Positions 24,851 through 35,128 of a stretch of DNA of 64,000 nucleotides are shown one piece after another (position 1 is the stretch's first letter; the number at the start of each line of letters is the position of its first letter). The notes beneath the pieces are model-generated. The model was not told the origin of the DNA. It saw nothing but the letters and a program-made list of their open reading frames with translations, and did no database searches. Origin of the DNA: Fistularia commersonii (lineage: Eukaryota; Chordata; Actinopteri; Syngnathiformes; Fistulariidae). The position numbers and the translations under genes were made by a program. Location: contig JBBMNZ010000001.1 in the NCBI GenBank assembly GCA_037954325.1, positions 25,245,758 to 25,309,757 of the forward strand, in the 5' to 3' direction.

Positions 24851-25545
24851 AACCGATTTCACCTGCAGATGTCTGCCCGCGTTCCTCCTTCCACCCTGGG
24901 CAGCCTGCTGCTGGCAGTGCTTCAGGGGGGGGATAGGGACAGAGGCGGCCGCGGGGAGAGCAGCTGGGGAGGAGCAGCTGTGGTTTGCCCCGGGTGGGAG
25001 GAAGGCGGCGACGGGTTGCTCTCTCACCTGCAGACGCACAATAGTTCAGCCTGGCACTTGTGGGACATTATCAATATGACTCACATCTCAGGGGGCGGAG
25101 ATAGAAGAGGCGATGCCAGCGAAGAGAGGAGGGAAGATCACAGGGAGGAAGAGGCTCTGCAGATTCTTTCTACCCAATTCCTGCGCTCGCCCTCGCCCAT
25201 CTCCTCCGTGCTCCTGCTGGGCTCCGACCCGGAGTGTCTCTCCTCCGTCCTGCGTGCCGCTCAGCGCCTCGCTCCAGCCTTACCGGCGCTCCAGTGGATC
25301 ATGGGATATCCCCTGTCACCAGATTCCCTTCACACCTTGGGAGGGCCCCTTGGCCTGCTAGCGTACGGCGAGGTCGGCCGCAAGCCAATCAGCTTCTACA
25401 TTCGGGATGCTTTGCAGCTGATTGGCCGGGCGGTCACCGCAGCGACCATGGTGAGGCCGGACTTGGCGCTGATCCAGAACATGGTCGATTGTTATGACAA
25501 GCCAAGCCAACATGATGCTCCCTCCTCTGGACACTATCTCACAAG
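24851..25545 (+). CDS. grin3b: grin3b exon 2: amino-terminal domain, second half
   Basis: This 695-nt exon encodes 231 residues plus two bases. I start it at 24851, after TTTCTGATAG, not at the first ATG (24869). The preceding codons read NRFHLQ, matching the GRIN3 NPFHLQ motif, and an in-frame TAG at 24848-24850 blocks anything further upstream. It continues as ..STLGSLLLAVLQ.., equivalent to the family's SPLETLLDVLVAVLQ, and ends ..GLLAYGEVGR..., DALQLIGRAVTAATMVRPDLALI and SGHYLTR. These are the LIVBP-like lobe segments of the extracellular amino-terminal domain. Potential N-glycosylation sites include HNSS and NMT. An acidic/arginine stretch (GGGDRRGDASEERREDHREE) is a variable insert. 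The donor is AAG|GTACAC, whose intronic side is the start of a CA microsatellite. Phase 2 fits the next exon exactly. Confidence 0.93.
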
Positions 25546-25547
25546 GT

Positions 25548-25579
<32 letters not shown>

Positions 25580-25592
25580 GCGCACGCACGCA
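25546..25592. repeat. (CA)n microsatellite abutting the exon 2 donor
   Basis: The intron begins GTACACACAC and stays CA-rich to about 25575, passing into CG/CA alternation (ACGCACGCGCACGCACGC) to about 25592. It provides donor positions +3 to +6. Confidence 0.9.
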
Positions 25593-26042
25593 TGCACAAC
25601 ACAAATTCCATTTGTTTATGCCTTATGTAAAATCATGGATTGAATAAATTCATATTTGCAAACTCGGTGTTTGTTTAGAGAAGGGAAGGGTAGTACCACC
25701 ATTCTAATGAGCAGCACCGTCTCTATTGTTGAGTCTCGTCGGGAGCAACGAGAGAATGGGTTCTTGGCAGCACCTGACCATGTTGGTAATTTGAAGAATG
25801 CAATATCTGTCCGACTCTGACAGCAGGTGGTTAGTCCCATCTGTGGTTAGAGCACTTCTCGCGTTATCCTACGACTCCGTCTGTCACTGCACGCGATGAT
25901 TTTGACCATAGGGAGGAGCACGCAGCGTTGGCTTTACCCGTCGCCGATGTGAAATGTTAAAAATCCGAGCATTGGTGCAAAACAAATTGCAAATACAGAG
26001 CTAACTCTTATACAGTGAGCCATCGGTTTTCAACGTGACTTC

Positions 26043-26225
26043 GTGCATCCACCTTCTGACCCCCATCACCAGAACTCGAAACCCTCGGGGGACGGAGCCT
26101 TTGCCTCCGCCGCCCCAAATCTGTGGATTTCCCCGCCGCCACACATCAGGAACTCTGACTGTTTCCCAACCTTCAAATCACTAATCAAAACCCACCTGTT
26201 GAAATTGGTGTTTCCACCATCCTGT
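26043..26225 (+). mobile_element. L2-like LINE ORF2 C-terminal remnant
   Basis: The plus-strand frame reads GDGAFASAAPNLW, then PPPHIRNSD, then TFKSLIKTHLLKL. This matches the conserved end of fish L2/Maui-type ORF2 (GDRAFS.AAP.LWN.LP..IR....TFK..LKTHLF). Only this terminal stretch survives and it is followed by a T run and AT-rich sequence. Confidence 0.8.
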
Positions 26226-26309
26226 TAGCTTTTTTTTAAAATTCATCTTTTATTTCAACGTGAAGCACGAAGCGCTATTGAAGTCTGAATTATTATTATT
26301 ATTGTTCTT

Positions 26310-26850
26310 CTGTACCGTGGCACATTGGTCAGCATTTCTGCCTCACAGCAAGGGGGTCCCTGGTTGATCCAGTTGCTTCTGACAATGGAAAAACATACAG
26401 TAGACTACAGTAGAATCTAAATTACCGTAATTTCTGGACGATAAGCCGCGACTTTTTTTCACGTAAACAACAATGCGGCTAATATATGGACTTTTTTTGT
26501 GTGTGTGTGGGGCGGGGGGGGGGGGGTAAAGAGCTTCACACCGCTAAAACATTTATCCTCGTCATATCGGACCGGTGAAATGACCGTGAAATTCCGAGTC
26601 CATTCAACTTAGACACCAAAGAAGATGACATTGACGGTTTCAGTGCGCAGGGGGAAGCCCGAGATAGCGATCGGCTAGCCGGTGCGGCTTATATTGAGGT
26701 GCGCTCAATAGTCCGGAAATTACGGTACCCAGACATGTGAATAAGAGAGCCAATGGTTATTCGTCTCAACAAGTGGCCCTGCAATCGACTGGCTACTGGT
26801 CCGGGGTGAACCCTGGTCCGATGGCAGCTGGACAAAAACAATACACCTGC
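26310..26850 (+). repeat. Fish interspersed repeat interrupted by an inverted-repeat DNA element
   Basis: The left part (about 26315-26385) contains ACCGTGGCACATTGGTCAGC and CTGCCTCACAGCAAGGGGGT. The right part (about 26770-26850) contains CTGCAATCGACTGGCTACTG and GGGGTGAACCCTGGTC. These are the two ends of a common fish repeat also seen at 16150-16815. The inverted-repeat element at 26425-26725 lies between them. Confidence 0.6.
26425..26725 (+). mobile_element. Short inverted-repeat DNA element, copy 1 (MITE-like)
   Basis: The element starts CCGTAATTTCTGGACGATAA and ends GTCCGGAAATTACGG, the reverse complement with few mismatches. Each end is flanked by TA, as in Tc1/mariner/pogo-type insertions. 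The left arm continues into AAGCCGC and the right arm carries GCGGCTTAT, so the terminal repeats are longer than 15 bases but imperfect. A GT/G tract at about 26500-26527 lies inside. No transposase is encoded. A second copy lies inverted at 53946-54215. Confidence 0.85.
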
Positions 26851-27012
26851 TTATCAGATACCTTCACCACTTTTAAGGTTATTAAGATTTTAGGTTAAAC
26901 TAAGTATTGATTATGCAGGCGCATTTCACAATGTCATAACAAAATGAATAAAATGTAACAACTCTCAGCAGTAAATAATTCTGCATATCTAGCATCTTTT
27001 CACTCAACCCCT

Positions 27013-27038
27013 AAAAAAAAAAAAAAAAAAAAAAAAAA
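27013..27038. repeat. A26 homopolymer
   Basis: An uninterrupted A run. A second A run at 27109-27129 follows within 75 bases. Confidence 0.95.
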
Positions 27039-27989
27039 GATGTGATTTCGCCCACTGCCCCTACTCTGCGTGTGAACCAAATTTGGTTTGTCATGCACAC
27101 TGCGCTTCAAAAAAAAAAAAAAAAAAAAAGTAATTTAAAAAGTTCAACAACAAGTATACAGACTTCTTACGTAGCTGTACAGGGACCACTGTATTGGAAG
27201 TAAGTAGCTGCTTAACATATAGGCCAAATAAATAATATGAGATTGGACAAAATCTCATTTGCGGCACAACCTGCCTGCATTGCAAACTTTTAACAACTTT
27301 CCCCAGTAAAATCGAATATTTCACTTTTGGTGATATTTCATGGGTTTTCTTGGGTTATAAGCTCTTGTGCAGCTATTCCGGTCTCTAATTGGATCTCTTT
27401 GTACATACGAGGGGGATGCTGACAAACCGCGATTCAACTGTCACATCACGAAACAACTAACATGCTCGTTAGCCCTTTGAGTGACACTTTTTATTTTTGT
27501 GAAGAGTTGCTGGCTCCACTGGTGGCCCTGTATGGTTGAGCCTCTGTCCTTGACTGTCCTCTGCACGGTGGGGGTTGCTAAATAGCGCTGTCATAAAAGA
27601 GATTTGGAGGAGGTGCTCGTACGTCACACGGACGCGCAGACTGACAGATTTTGTCTGCTTCTTTTTACTGTTGCTTCCATCCCCGCAGATTGTAAAAAAG
27701 TGTGTCCGACAGCTTCTGCAGGCTCCGTCAAGGTGCGGCCTGTGAAAACACTGAGTTTCAGATCTGACTAGGTGCGCTTATAAAAATTTAAGTTAAAAAT
27801 CTATTGTTCACAACCTATTTTATTTACGTCACTGACCGATTCACTATCGTCCCGTGGCTTTGGACTGAGCCTGCCTCAAATATATCGGCCACTGCAGTTT
27901 ATATCTATGTTGTAATGCTGCTGGGCGGAAAAAAAAGAGCTTGTCTATTTCAAGGTTTGAACTGAGCCAACAAAAGCAGTTACCCAACA

Positions 27990-28830
27990 TCAGTGGTGAG
28001 CGGTGAGGTTCGTGTCCGGTGAGGCACTGACTTCCTTTTGGAACAACATTTACAGTTGTAAGAACTCAAAAGTTTCTTATTCCCGATAGTCTCGACTCAT
28101 TTTTTGAGAACAATTTTTGGTCTTCATTTCTCTATGAAGTCCTCACGCATATACTTGTACAAAAAGCTGTGCTACTTTGTTGTAAGCTTCTCCTTGTTTT
28201 CTTTTAGTCATCTTATTCATTTTATCCTACATAGCTTTTAGAGGGACACCCTTCAGGTGAGGCACTATATTGTCTGCCTCACCTCAAGACTTTTCTCTAC
28301 GGTTTATTTTCCGACCAGCGAGAATAATTGTATCTGACACTCACGGTAAAGATATTACACAGCTTGCAGAAGGTGGTGTGTAATATAATAAATCTTTTGA
28401 CGAACATTTTATAGGCAACATTGTGAGAAACAGAAATAAGCATGCGCCATGCAGCCAAGTTTGTGAGGGACTGTGTGTGCGGAGGTAGGTGGCATGTTTG
28501 ATCAGGAAATGCATTAATTCAGCAATTTGTACTAGAGTACATTTGAAAAAAAGATTGGAATCGTACAAAAAATACAATTTTGAATCAGATCAGTGGAAAA
28601 ATGGTAATATTTATCTTACGTTACCATTGTTTTGTTTTTTTTTCTTGGTTTTTTTCCATTGTGAGGCAGAGCCTCACCTGCCTCTGCTGACTGCATGTCA
28701 CTGCCCATCATGCATGGTGGCTGCCAGCTGGAAGCGACCATCAACAACACGTCTGGACTCTTACTAGACTCCTCTCCTGTGGCGTTCTATTGGTCGGAGC
28801 TGCCACAACAAATTAAAACGGCTGCGCTAT
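27990..28830. mobile_element. Possible hAT-like non-autonomous element, incomplete
   Basis: Around 27990 the sequence CAGTGGTGAGCGGTGAGG resembles a hAT terminus (CAGNGGTG). GTGAGGCAC and GAGGCAGAGCCTCACCTGCC motifs recur at 28018, 28258, 28275 and 28663, some of them self-complementary. No matching right end or target duplication was found. The boundaries and family are tentative. Confidence 0.35.
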
Positions 28831-29545
28831 CGGTTTGCAGGAGTCATGTTATTGGACACTTGTTAGAAGTTAGTGCAGTTTTATCAAGTTTGATAAGATT
28901 ATTCTCCAAGACTTCACCAAATAAAGAAACTAACTTATTTTGTTTAGTTTGCCCAAAACTTCAGCGGGACGCCAGGGAAATGGCCACAATCTACCCACGG
29001 AGAGTCAATTAGAACAAAATGTGCTATCAGAAAAGACTATTTACAACAGAGTCATTCAGAATATAGGGTTGGTGACCTTTGTTCTCGGCCTGTGGATGAC
29101 AGATAAAAGTGCTGTATCGGAATATTCAGCCAGTTGAGTTGGACTCATTGCCCTCTAATGTAGTCCCCGATTCTTATCCCTCCCCTTGCAACAGCCGTCG
29201 CTCCAAAGAGCACTAACAATGCTGAAGGAAGTGAGAGACTTCCACGTGGAAAAGGCAATTAACGGCTAAATGCCCAAGGGAAGCAGCGCAGGGAAGCGAG
29301 GGAGCGAGTGTGTCTGGAGATATTAGCCACAGAAAGGTGCGAGGAAGGACGAGAGCATAGAGGGGGGAAAAAAAAAAAGAGGAACGTCGGTACGGTTTCA
29401 GATTCTCAAGTAGAAAATAAAGTGCCCACTTTCGTTCTAGTTGTTCGAATGTCCAGAGTAAATCTAAATGAATGCTTCTGCATAAAAGTACCTCTGAGAG
29501 AAAGGGGAAGAATGATCAAAGACTGATAGAAGATGGCACAAAAAA

Positions 29546-29562
29546 GGGGGGGGGGGGGGGGG
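29546..29562. repeat. G17 homopolymer
   Basis: An uninterrupted run of G in intron 2 on the coding strand. The transcript could form a G-quadruplex. Confidence 0.9.
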
Positions 29563-32031
29563 AGAAAGAAAGGGTAGATAAGCAGAAACTTGCCAGAAAG
29601 AGGAAAATTGTTAAGGCGTGTTTGTTATCGGGAAGAAATCTGTCAGTCAGTGCCATCTCACTCGACACAGCTGCCACGCCGATTCCATCTCCCTCCCCCA
29701 TGAAGAGATTAAAACCATTGAAACAAGTTACCCTCGTATCATCCCGGGCGCAGAGGGAGGGAGTGAACTTTCCACCAAAGAGAGACGGAAGCGGGGAAGA
29801 TCGAGGCCGGAGACAAATGTCTTGGATTTTGTGATAGAGTCATCATTTAGAGGCCACTCTGCTGACATTTACGCCAAGCATGTAAACTGCAGCTAGCTGC
29901 TACGGACAGGTTGCCATCCCTCTCTGCCTCTGCAACCTGACTTATCCGTCTACGTTGACGTTCACATTCATTCTTTAAATGCAGCTCCTGGCATGATGCA
30001 CAAAAAAAAAAAAAAAGGGGGGAAATCTATCAGTAAAAGATTAAGCTGCTTGGAACGTGTGCTGTACTTTCCGCGGGGTTCATTTTTTTTTTAAATGTGT
30101 TTATTTATTATCTCCGTGTCTTATCCTGTCCTTATCTGCACGCACGAACTCCTTAAGCGCTGCAAAGCAAAAGAAGACTTTTCTTCTCCTTCCTGGAGAT
30201 AAGACAAAGTTTGGATTTAATTTCTAGACGGCCGGCCACCGTCGCTAGAATGGGAGTCTGGAGTGATTTGACTTGATGAATCTGCTGTCTGTAGGATAAG
30301 ATGATTCAGTCACTCTATTACCGTGAGTGATTTCGACTCAAGGCAAGCAAAGAGCTCCCACATTTTAGTCACAGAGACAGAGGCTGCCGCTGATGAGGAA
30401 ACATAAGTTAGCTTGCAATGTGATGGGGAGGAAATCAGGGCCACTTTAATCAGGTTCCAAAGAAATATGGTGCAATGAATGTGTTTATATACTGTTGTTG
30501 CATTAGACCGAGAAGGGGAGAAAGATGGCCGCCGCGCGAAACCAAACCGAACACACAATCACTCAGGGCTGGCTTTGCATACTAATTTCTCTTTTAAACC
30601 AAAGTAGTTGCTGCCTGAAAGAACCCATTTCGATCCGACTCGACTGTTACACGGGGCAAATCAAAAATGATCAATGTCTCACGCGTGACATTTGAGATTT
30701 TATTTTGCTGGATTAGCTTCTGAGATTGATTGTTTTTCATCCATCACATTGGATTCTCAGTAGATACCACTGTAACTACTTTTGCACCATCAAAAACAAA
30801 TAAAAAATTTAAAAAAAAAAAACAAAAACCCTCATTCAGTCTATAACAATAATCCCAGAGACCGTCCCGATTTTTTTATCTAAATTCTCATTAAAGTAAC
30901 GTTGTGGGGTAAAACTTTAAGACGGCCAATGATGAGCCGCATCAACACGGGCACTTTGTCAGGCTCTTGGATGGAATTAGTTTCACATAAATGAGGGCGC
31001 TGCAGCTGCTGAGGCTTAGTTTTAAAGAACTTTTCAAGTATGTGGCCGGGGTTATAAAAGTATGCGACACCGATGAATTAGTTGTAATGATAAATTTTAC
31101 TAATGAATCAATAAAAGTGGAGAGAATGGGTCTCAGAGCAAAGCCAACCTTCGACACGCCTGGGTTAGTAATGCTTATAACTTAGTGAACTGAGAACAAT
31201 TAACAGCACAAGTTTCATTTTATGTGCATTGAACCATCTAGAAACATCCAGACAAAAGGGATGTATCGCACCGTATTTGAATAAAGGCCTTAAAATAAAC
31301 AAATTTTTCATCCCCGGAGGAGGGTTGCGGCCTCTGCTCCGATTTCCATTATAACAAAGCAACTCTTGCCATTTCCGTCCTCGACTGGCACATAATCAAC
31401 AGTCGGCACACGGTTCAATGCCCACAGTGCACGCGGCGATCCCTGCATTCTTTAACATTTAAACAACCACCCATACGATTGACAATGACCTCCTGACAAT
31501 CCCCCACTAATCAAGACATGATCAAACAGTACTTGCAGGTGTTCTCGGTGAAACATCGGCCGAGGATGTTCACATGATCAAATGCTAAGTCGTGACCTGC
31601 CGATTCCGGCTTGGTTCAAGAGGCCAGAGCAGATTTATGTGCAAATTGGGATTGCTCTCCGTAATGTATTCCGCCATAAAGACCGATGCGGTGCCACCAG
31701 GCGAGTGAGACGAATAGCAATGGCCGTCTGTATGGACTGTCAGATAGACGGAGACCCTCTCTGCACTGCATTAACTTTTAATTATGACTTTCTGGGAGAT
31801 CCAATTACCCATCTGAGATGAAGAGTGAAAGCGCCATTTCCAGACCTTGCCCATATGCAATATTGTATTATATCATGCTTCCCTTTTCCAAGATTTCTTG
31901 TTTCTTTTTTTTAATCTAATTAGCTAAGTGTGTTTTATTTAACACCTGATCCACGTAGACATCTCGACGCATGTGTGTTTTATGTCACGATCTCAAAGTT
32001 AATTGTTCATTTTTCCTTTTCGTCCTCTGAG

Positions 32032-32528
32032 GTTTCTTTCCAACACTTCCTTCACCGGGGCTACAGGCCTGATCCAGGTGGACGCTGACCTCTCCAGGGT
32101 TCTGTCCTCCCAATTGTTTCACGTCTGGAGCCTGAAAAGGGGCGCTCTGGGCCAGCCGGCCTGGGTCACCGTGGGCCAGTGGTCTCGAGGCAGGCTGGAG
32201 TTAGAAGGGGGGATCCTCGGGCTCATGGGAGGGTTCGGGAGCAGCCAGGGACACGGCCTCGGTGCCGGGGTGAGGGGCGGGGACGGCCAGGGGGACTACA
32301 ACGTCGGAGGACGCTGGAGACCGGGACTCTCTGTGGAGGGCCACCGTCTCAGAGTGGTGACACTGGTGGAGCACCCGTTCGTCTTCACGCGGGAAGTGGA
32401 CGAGGACGGGTTCTGCCCCGCCGGTCAGCTCTGTCTGGACCCCAGGACCAACCGCTCCGATATAATTCAGGCCCTCTTCAACCAGCTGCACAACCCCAAC
32501 GCGTCCGTGTCGGACTGGGAAGGCTTTG
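32032..32528 (+). CDS. grin3b: grin3b exon 3: end of amino-terminal domain and start of S1
   Basis: The acceptor CCTCTGAG supplies the G that completes the split Arg codon from exon 2. The exon then reads FLSNTSFTG (family FLANTSF), WSLKRGALGQPAWVTVG.W, and after a long glycine-rich segment LRVVTLVEHPFVFTREVDEDG and CPAGQLCLDP. The last part is the beginning of the extracellular ligand-binding lobe S1 and is almost invariant in GluN3 subunits. N-glycosylation sequons are visible at NTS, NRS and NAS. The glycine-rich segment (roughly codons 59-95 of the exon, including GSSQGHGLGAGVRGGDGQGD) is longer than I recall in mammals. The exon ends with one base of a Gly codon at TTTG|GTGAGT, a near-perfect donor. 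Confidence 0.95.
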
Positions 32529-34139
32529 GTGAGTCCTGTCCCGCCGCGTTCCCATGGAGATAAAATGGCATATTTTATTGACGGAGCACTTGCGGATTTA
32601 TTTGCTTCAATTTCACTTATTTAAACTTGTGGCGGGACTCTTTTGAGCTATTAATTTATGTTAACTCTGAGCTTTCTTTAGCCCGCTTCTCATTTCTATG
32701 CAACTAGTCCCATCTGGTCCTTCAAAAACAGGATTACATTTTTGAAGTTAAATCAATACGGGATCGCGGCTGGTCGGGCCACTTAAAAATATGTAGTCAG
32801 TGAGATGTCAAGGGCCTATTTCCACAGTTACGTCTGTGTTTCACAAATGAAAAGGATTAAGGTGTTAACAAGAACCATGGTCAAGACTGCCAAGTCTGGT
32901 TCAAAGAAATACCTGGTTACGCGTTTTTTTGACTCCGAGGACTATTTGGCAATGATCCAGATTAGAAACCATTGATGAATATTTCATCCGGCACAAACGA
33001 ACCTCTCGGCAGATGGCTGGAAAGCAAATAAAAACTGACACTAACATTTTGAATTCGGAGGACGGGGGGGAAAAAAAAATCAAATAAATGCAAGCGCTTG
33101 ATAAAATACCTGGCCGCAGCTCTCTGTGATGATCATAATAACCTTTATGTCTCACAAATGTGGCTCTTACCTCCCATTGTGTTGAATTGATTACCAATAG
33201 CCAGCCAATTTTTTTTTTTTTTTTTTTTTTTCCATTTTTCATGACAAATGTTGGAATCCATGCTAGAGAGGGGGAAAAAATACTGATTGGTGATAATTGG
33301 TGAAAATAGAGCTTCACTATGTGAATTGTGAATACAGTCTGTACTCAGGGGGCTACTTTCTTCAAAAAATAACACTTAGAATACAACAAAACTGGTGCCT
33401 TTTTTTTTTTTTTTTTAAGCCAGACTGCTAACGTCACGGCTAACAAAAAAATTCAATCCGCCGCTGTCATTTACGCGCAAAGCCGCTGCACTCTGATGCA
33501 TTCCTTCCGCTTTCTCTCCTAATTGTAACGGCTAGTTTAACCGACAAGTTTAATATTGAGGAATGCACGCGAGTGGAAACAAGGGAGTCGGTGCGGAGGG
33601 AAAAAAAAAAAAGAAACAAACCTAATGTCCCCTCAAAACTTCCTGTTCCCGGTGAGCAAGTGATTGTAGAGTGTATTGATGCACTGATATAACTGGCCCC
33701 GTTGAACACCTGTTATTAAGATAAACAATACAATGAAAGTATTTCAAACAAATAAGCTGCTGCTCAGGTACCGCTCTGTGTCGGCGCCTGGTGTCAGGCG
33801 TAATTGGCACAAATAAATACATCCGGGAATTGCTGAACTGCTATTGTAGTTCTGACTTCGCAGAAATACAAGAATGTGTCAATAATGCCATCTTTGCTCT
33901 GCCAACTCTGCGATATTCCCGTACACAGTTCAAGGTCTGTTATTTAGTGTGATTAAACCTTATTCTTGCCTCCTTGCCAGCGTTATCAGAAGCGCTTGAG
34001 CAAAAACTCTCCTGCGAGGATCTGTTAACATTTAGTAATTCATCGTCAGCAGTTAAAGACAAATTCCCCAAAGTGAAACCTATGCACTTCCAATTGTGCG
34101 AATGAACACGAGAACGGAGCTCATCATCTTTTCCCGCAG
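32529..34139 (+). other. grin3b intron 3 (about 1.6 kb)
   Basis: The intron runs from GTGAGT to TTCCCGCAG, phase 1. It contains T runs at about 33209-33231 and 33400-33417 and an A run near 33601-33612. Nothing coding is seen. In mammalian GRIN3 genes, as I recall, this position lies inside one large exon. Confidence 0.8.
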
Positions 34140-34411
34140 GTTTACCGGAGGACCTGAGAAAGTGCTGCTATGGCTACTGCATTGACCTACTAGAAAAGCT
34201 GGCGGAGGACATGGGTTTCACCTTCGACCTCTACATCGTGGGAGATGGAAAGTACGGGGCGATGAGCGGGACGGGACGCTGGACCGGACTGGTCGGGGAC
34301 CTGCGAAGCGGAACGGCCGATATGGCCGTCACCTCTTTCTCCATTAATTCGGCCAGGAGCAGAGTCATTGATTTCACCTCCCCGTTTTATTCGACCAGCT
34401 TGGGCATTCTG
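34140..34411 (+). CDS. grin3b: grin3b exon 4: S1 ligand-binding lobe
   Basis: The exon opens with GT, completing the split Gly codon, and reads LPEDLRKCCYGYCIDLLEKL, then DLYIVGDGKYGA, GRWTGLVGDL, MAVTSFSINSARSRVIDFTSP and FYSTSLGIL. This is lobe S1 of the glycine-binding clamshell. The Arg of SAR (34355-34357) corresponds to the arginine that binds the agonist carboxylate in ionotropic glutamate receptors. The Cys cluster KCCYGYC is typical of the class. The exon ends in phase 0 at CTG|GTACGA. Every motif expected of GluN3 S1 is intact and there are no frame breaks. Confidence 0.96.
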
Positions 34412-35128
34412 GTACGATCGCTCGACGTCCTCATTAGTTTGTTTTGAGTTTGCATATTTAGGACGGGTGAGGAGACGGGGCATGTCCTGAAATTACACTA
34501 CACTGAGTCAGTGGCAGCGTCGCAGTCTTCAGTTTTTACTTTGATTTGTCAATCCCTCTCTCTCTCTCTCTCTCTCTCTAGGCAGCTGACAATATTTTGA
34601 TATATTTTGACGAAACGGGCTGCAACCGCTTCATTTCACCCTCACTCCCCTCTCGCCCAGTCTGGCGAGGAACCGCCAGAGTTCATTTGGGGAATAATTA
34701 GTTTTCTAGTTTTCAGCTGGGTATGTTAATTATGAAAGTTCAAAATGAGAGGAAATTTAAATTGTCTAATGAGTCTGGGAGACATTTGAGAAGCAGAAGT
34801 CCAGAAACAAGCTGCGGTTATTCTTTGATTTGTTAACATCTCCCTCTGTGGCTGACACACTCCAGTGCATAATATGATCCAACAATACCAATTCAAAACC
34901 AGAGCGCCGTAGTTTTTAAAATGTCTCTTTTGCACTTGTGAAGTGATGAATAGCAGGGAATGAAAACAACGCGCGACGCGTTTAAAAGCCGATTATCACC
35001 GGACTGCATTGTTCTAGGAAGGCGACGTAGACGGCAGACAAGATTCTAGTTTTAGATTTCGCGGCGGCAGAAGAAAACGGTCCCATCCCCGCCTCTCTCC
35101 GGCTTATTCGTTTGTTTTTTCCCCCCAG
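34412..35128 (+). other. grin3b intron 4 (717 bp)
   Basis: The intron runs from GTACGA to CCCCCCAG, phase 0. It contains a TC/CT repeat at about 34552-34580 that ends in TAG and looks like a strong but unused acceptor. No confirmed exon lies inside. Like intron 3, it interrupts what I recall as a single exon in mammals. Confidence 0.8.
34552..34582 (+). repeat. (TC)n tract ending in a pseudo-acceptor
   Basis: About 14 alternating CT units are followed directly by AG and GCAGCTGAC. Tract plus AG mimics a 3' splice site; no convincing donor follows before a stop in the host frame. Confidence 0.8.

Larger units (their letters stand above)
25546..32031 (+). other. grin3b intron 2 (about 6.5 kb)
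   Basis: The intron runs from GTACAC, inside a CA tract, to CCTCTGAG. It holds an L2-like LINE C-terminus (about 26043-26225), a fish repeat interrupted by an inverted-repeat element (about 26310-26850), long A runs at 27013-27038 and 27109-27129, a possible hAT-like segment (about 27990-28830), a G17 run at 29546-29562, and a mixed-composition, repeat-poor segment at about 30900-31900. No additional exon is supportable. Confidence 0.75.

Noticed and set aside
24708..25079. Plus-strand frame of 123 codons beginning with a poly-Phe/Leu run, resembling a signal peptide
   Set aside because: The hydrophobic start is the T-rich tract before the exon 2 acceptor, and its frame differs from the GluN3 frame.
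32179..32532. Alternative frames of 117 (+) and 96 (-) codons over exon 3
   Set aside because: They are shadows of the GC-rich exon 3 coding frame.
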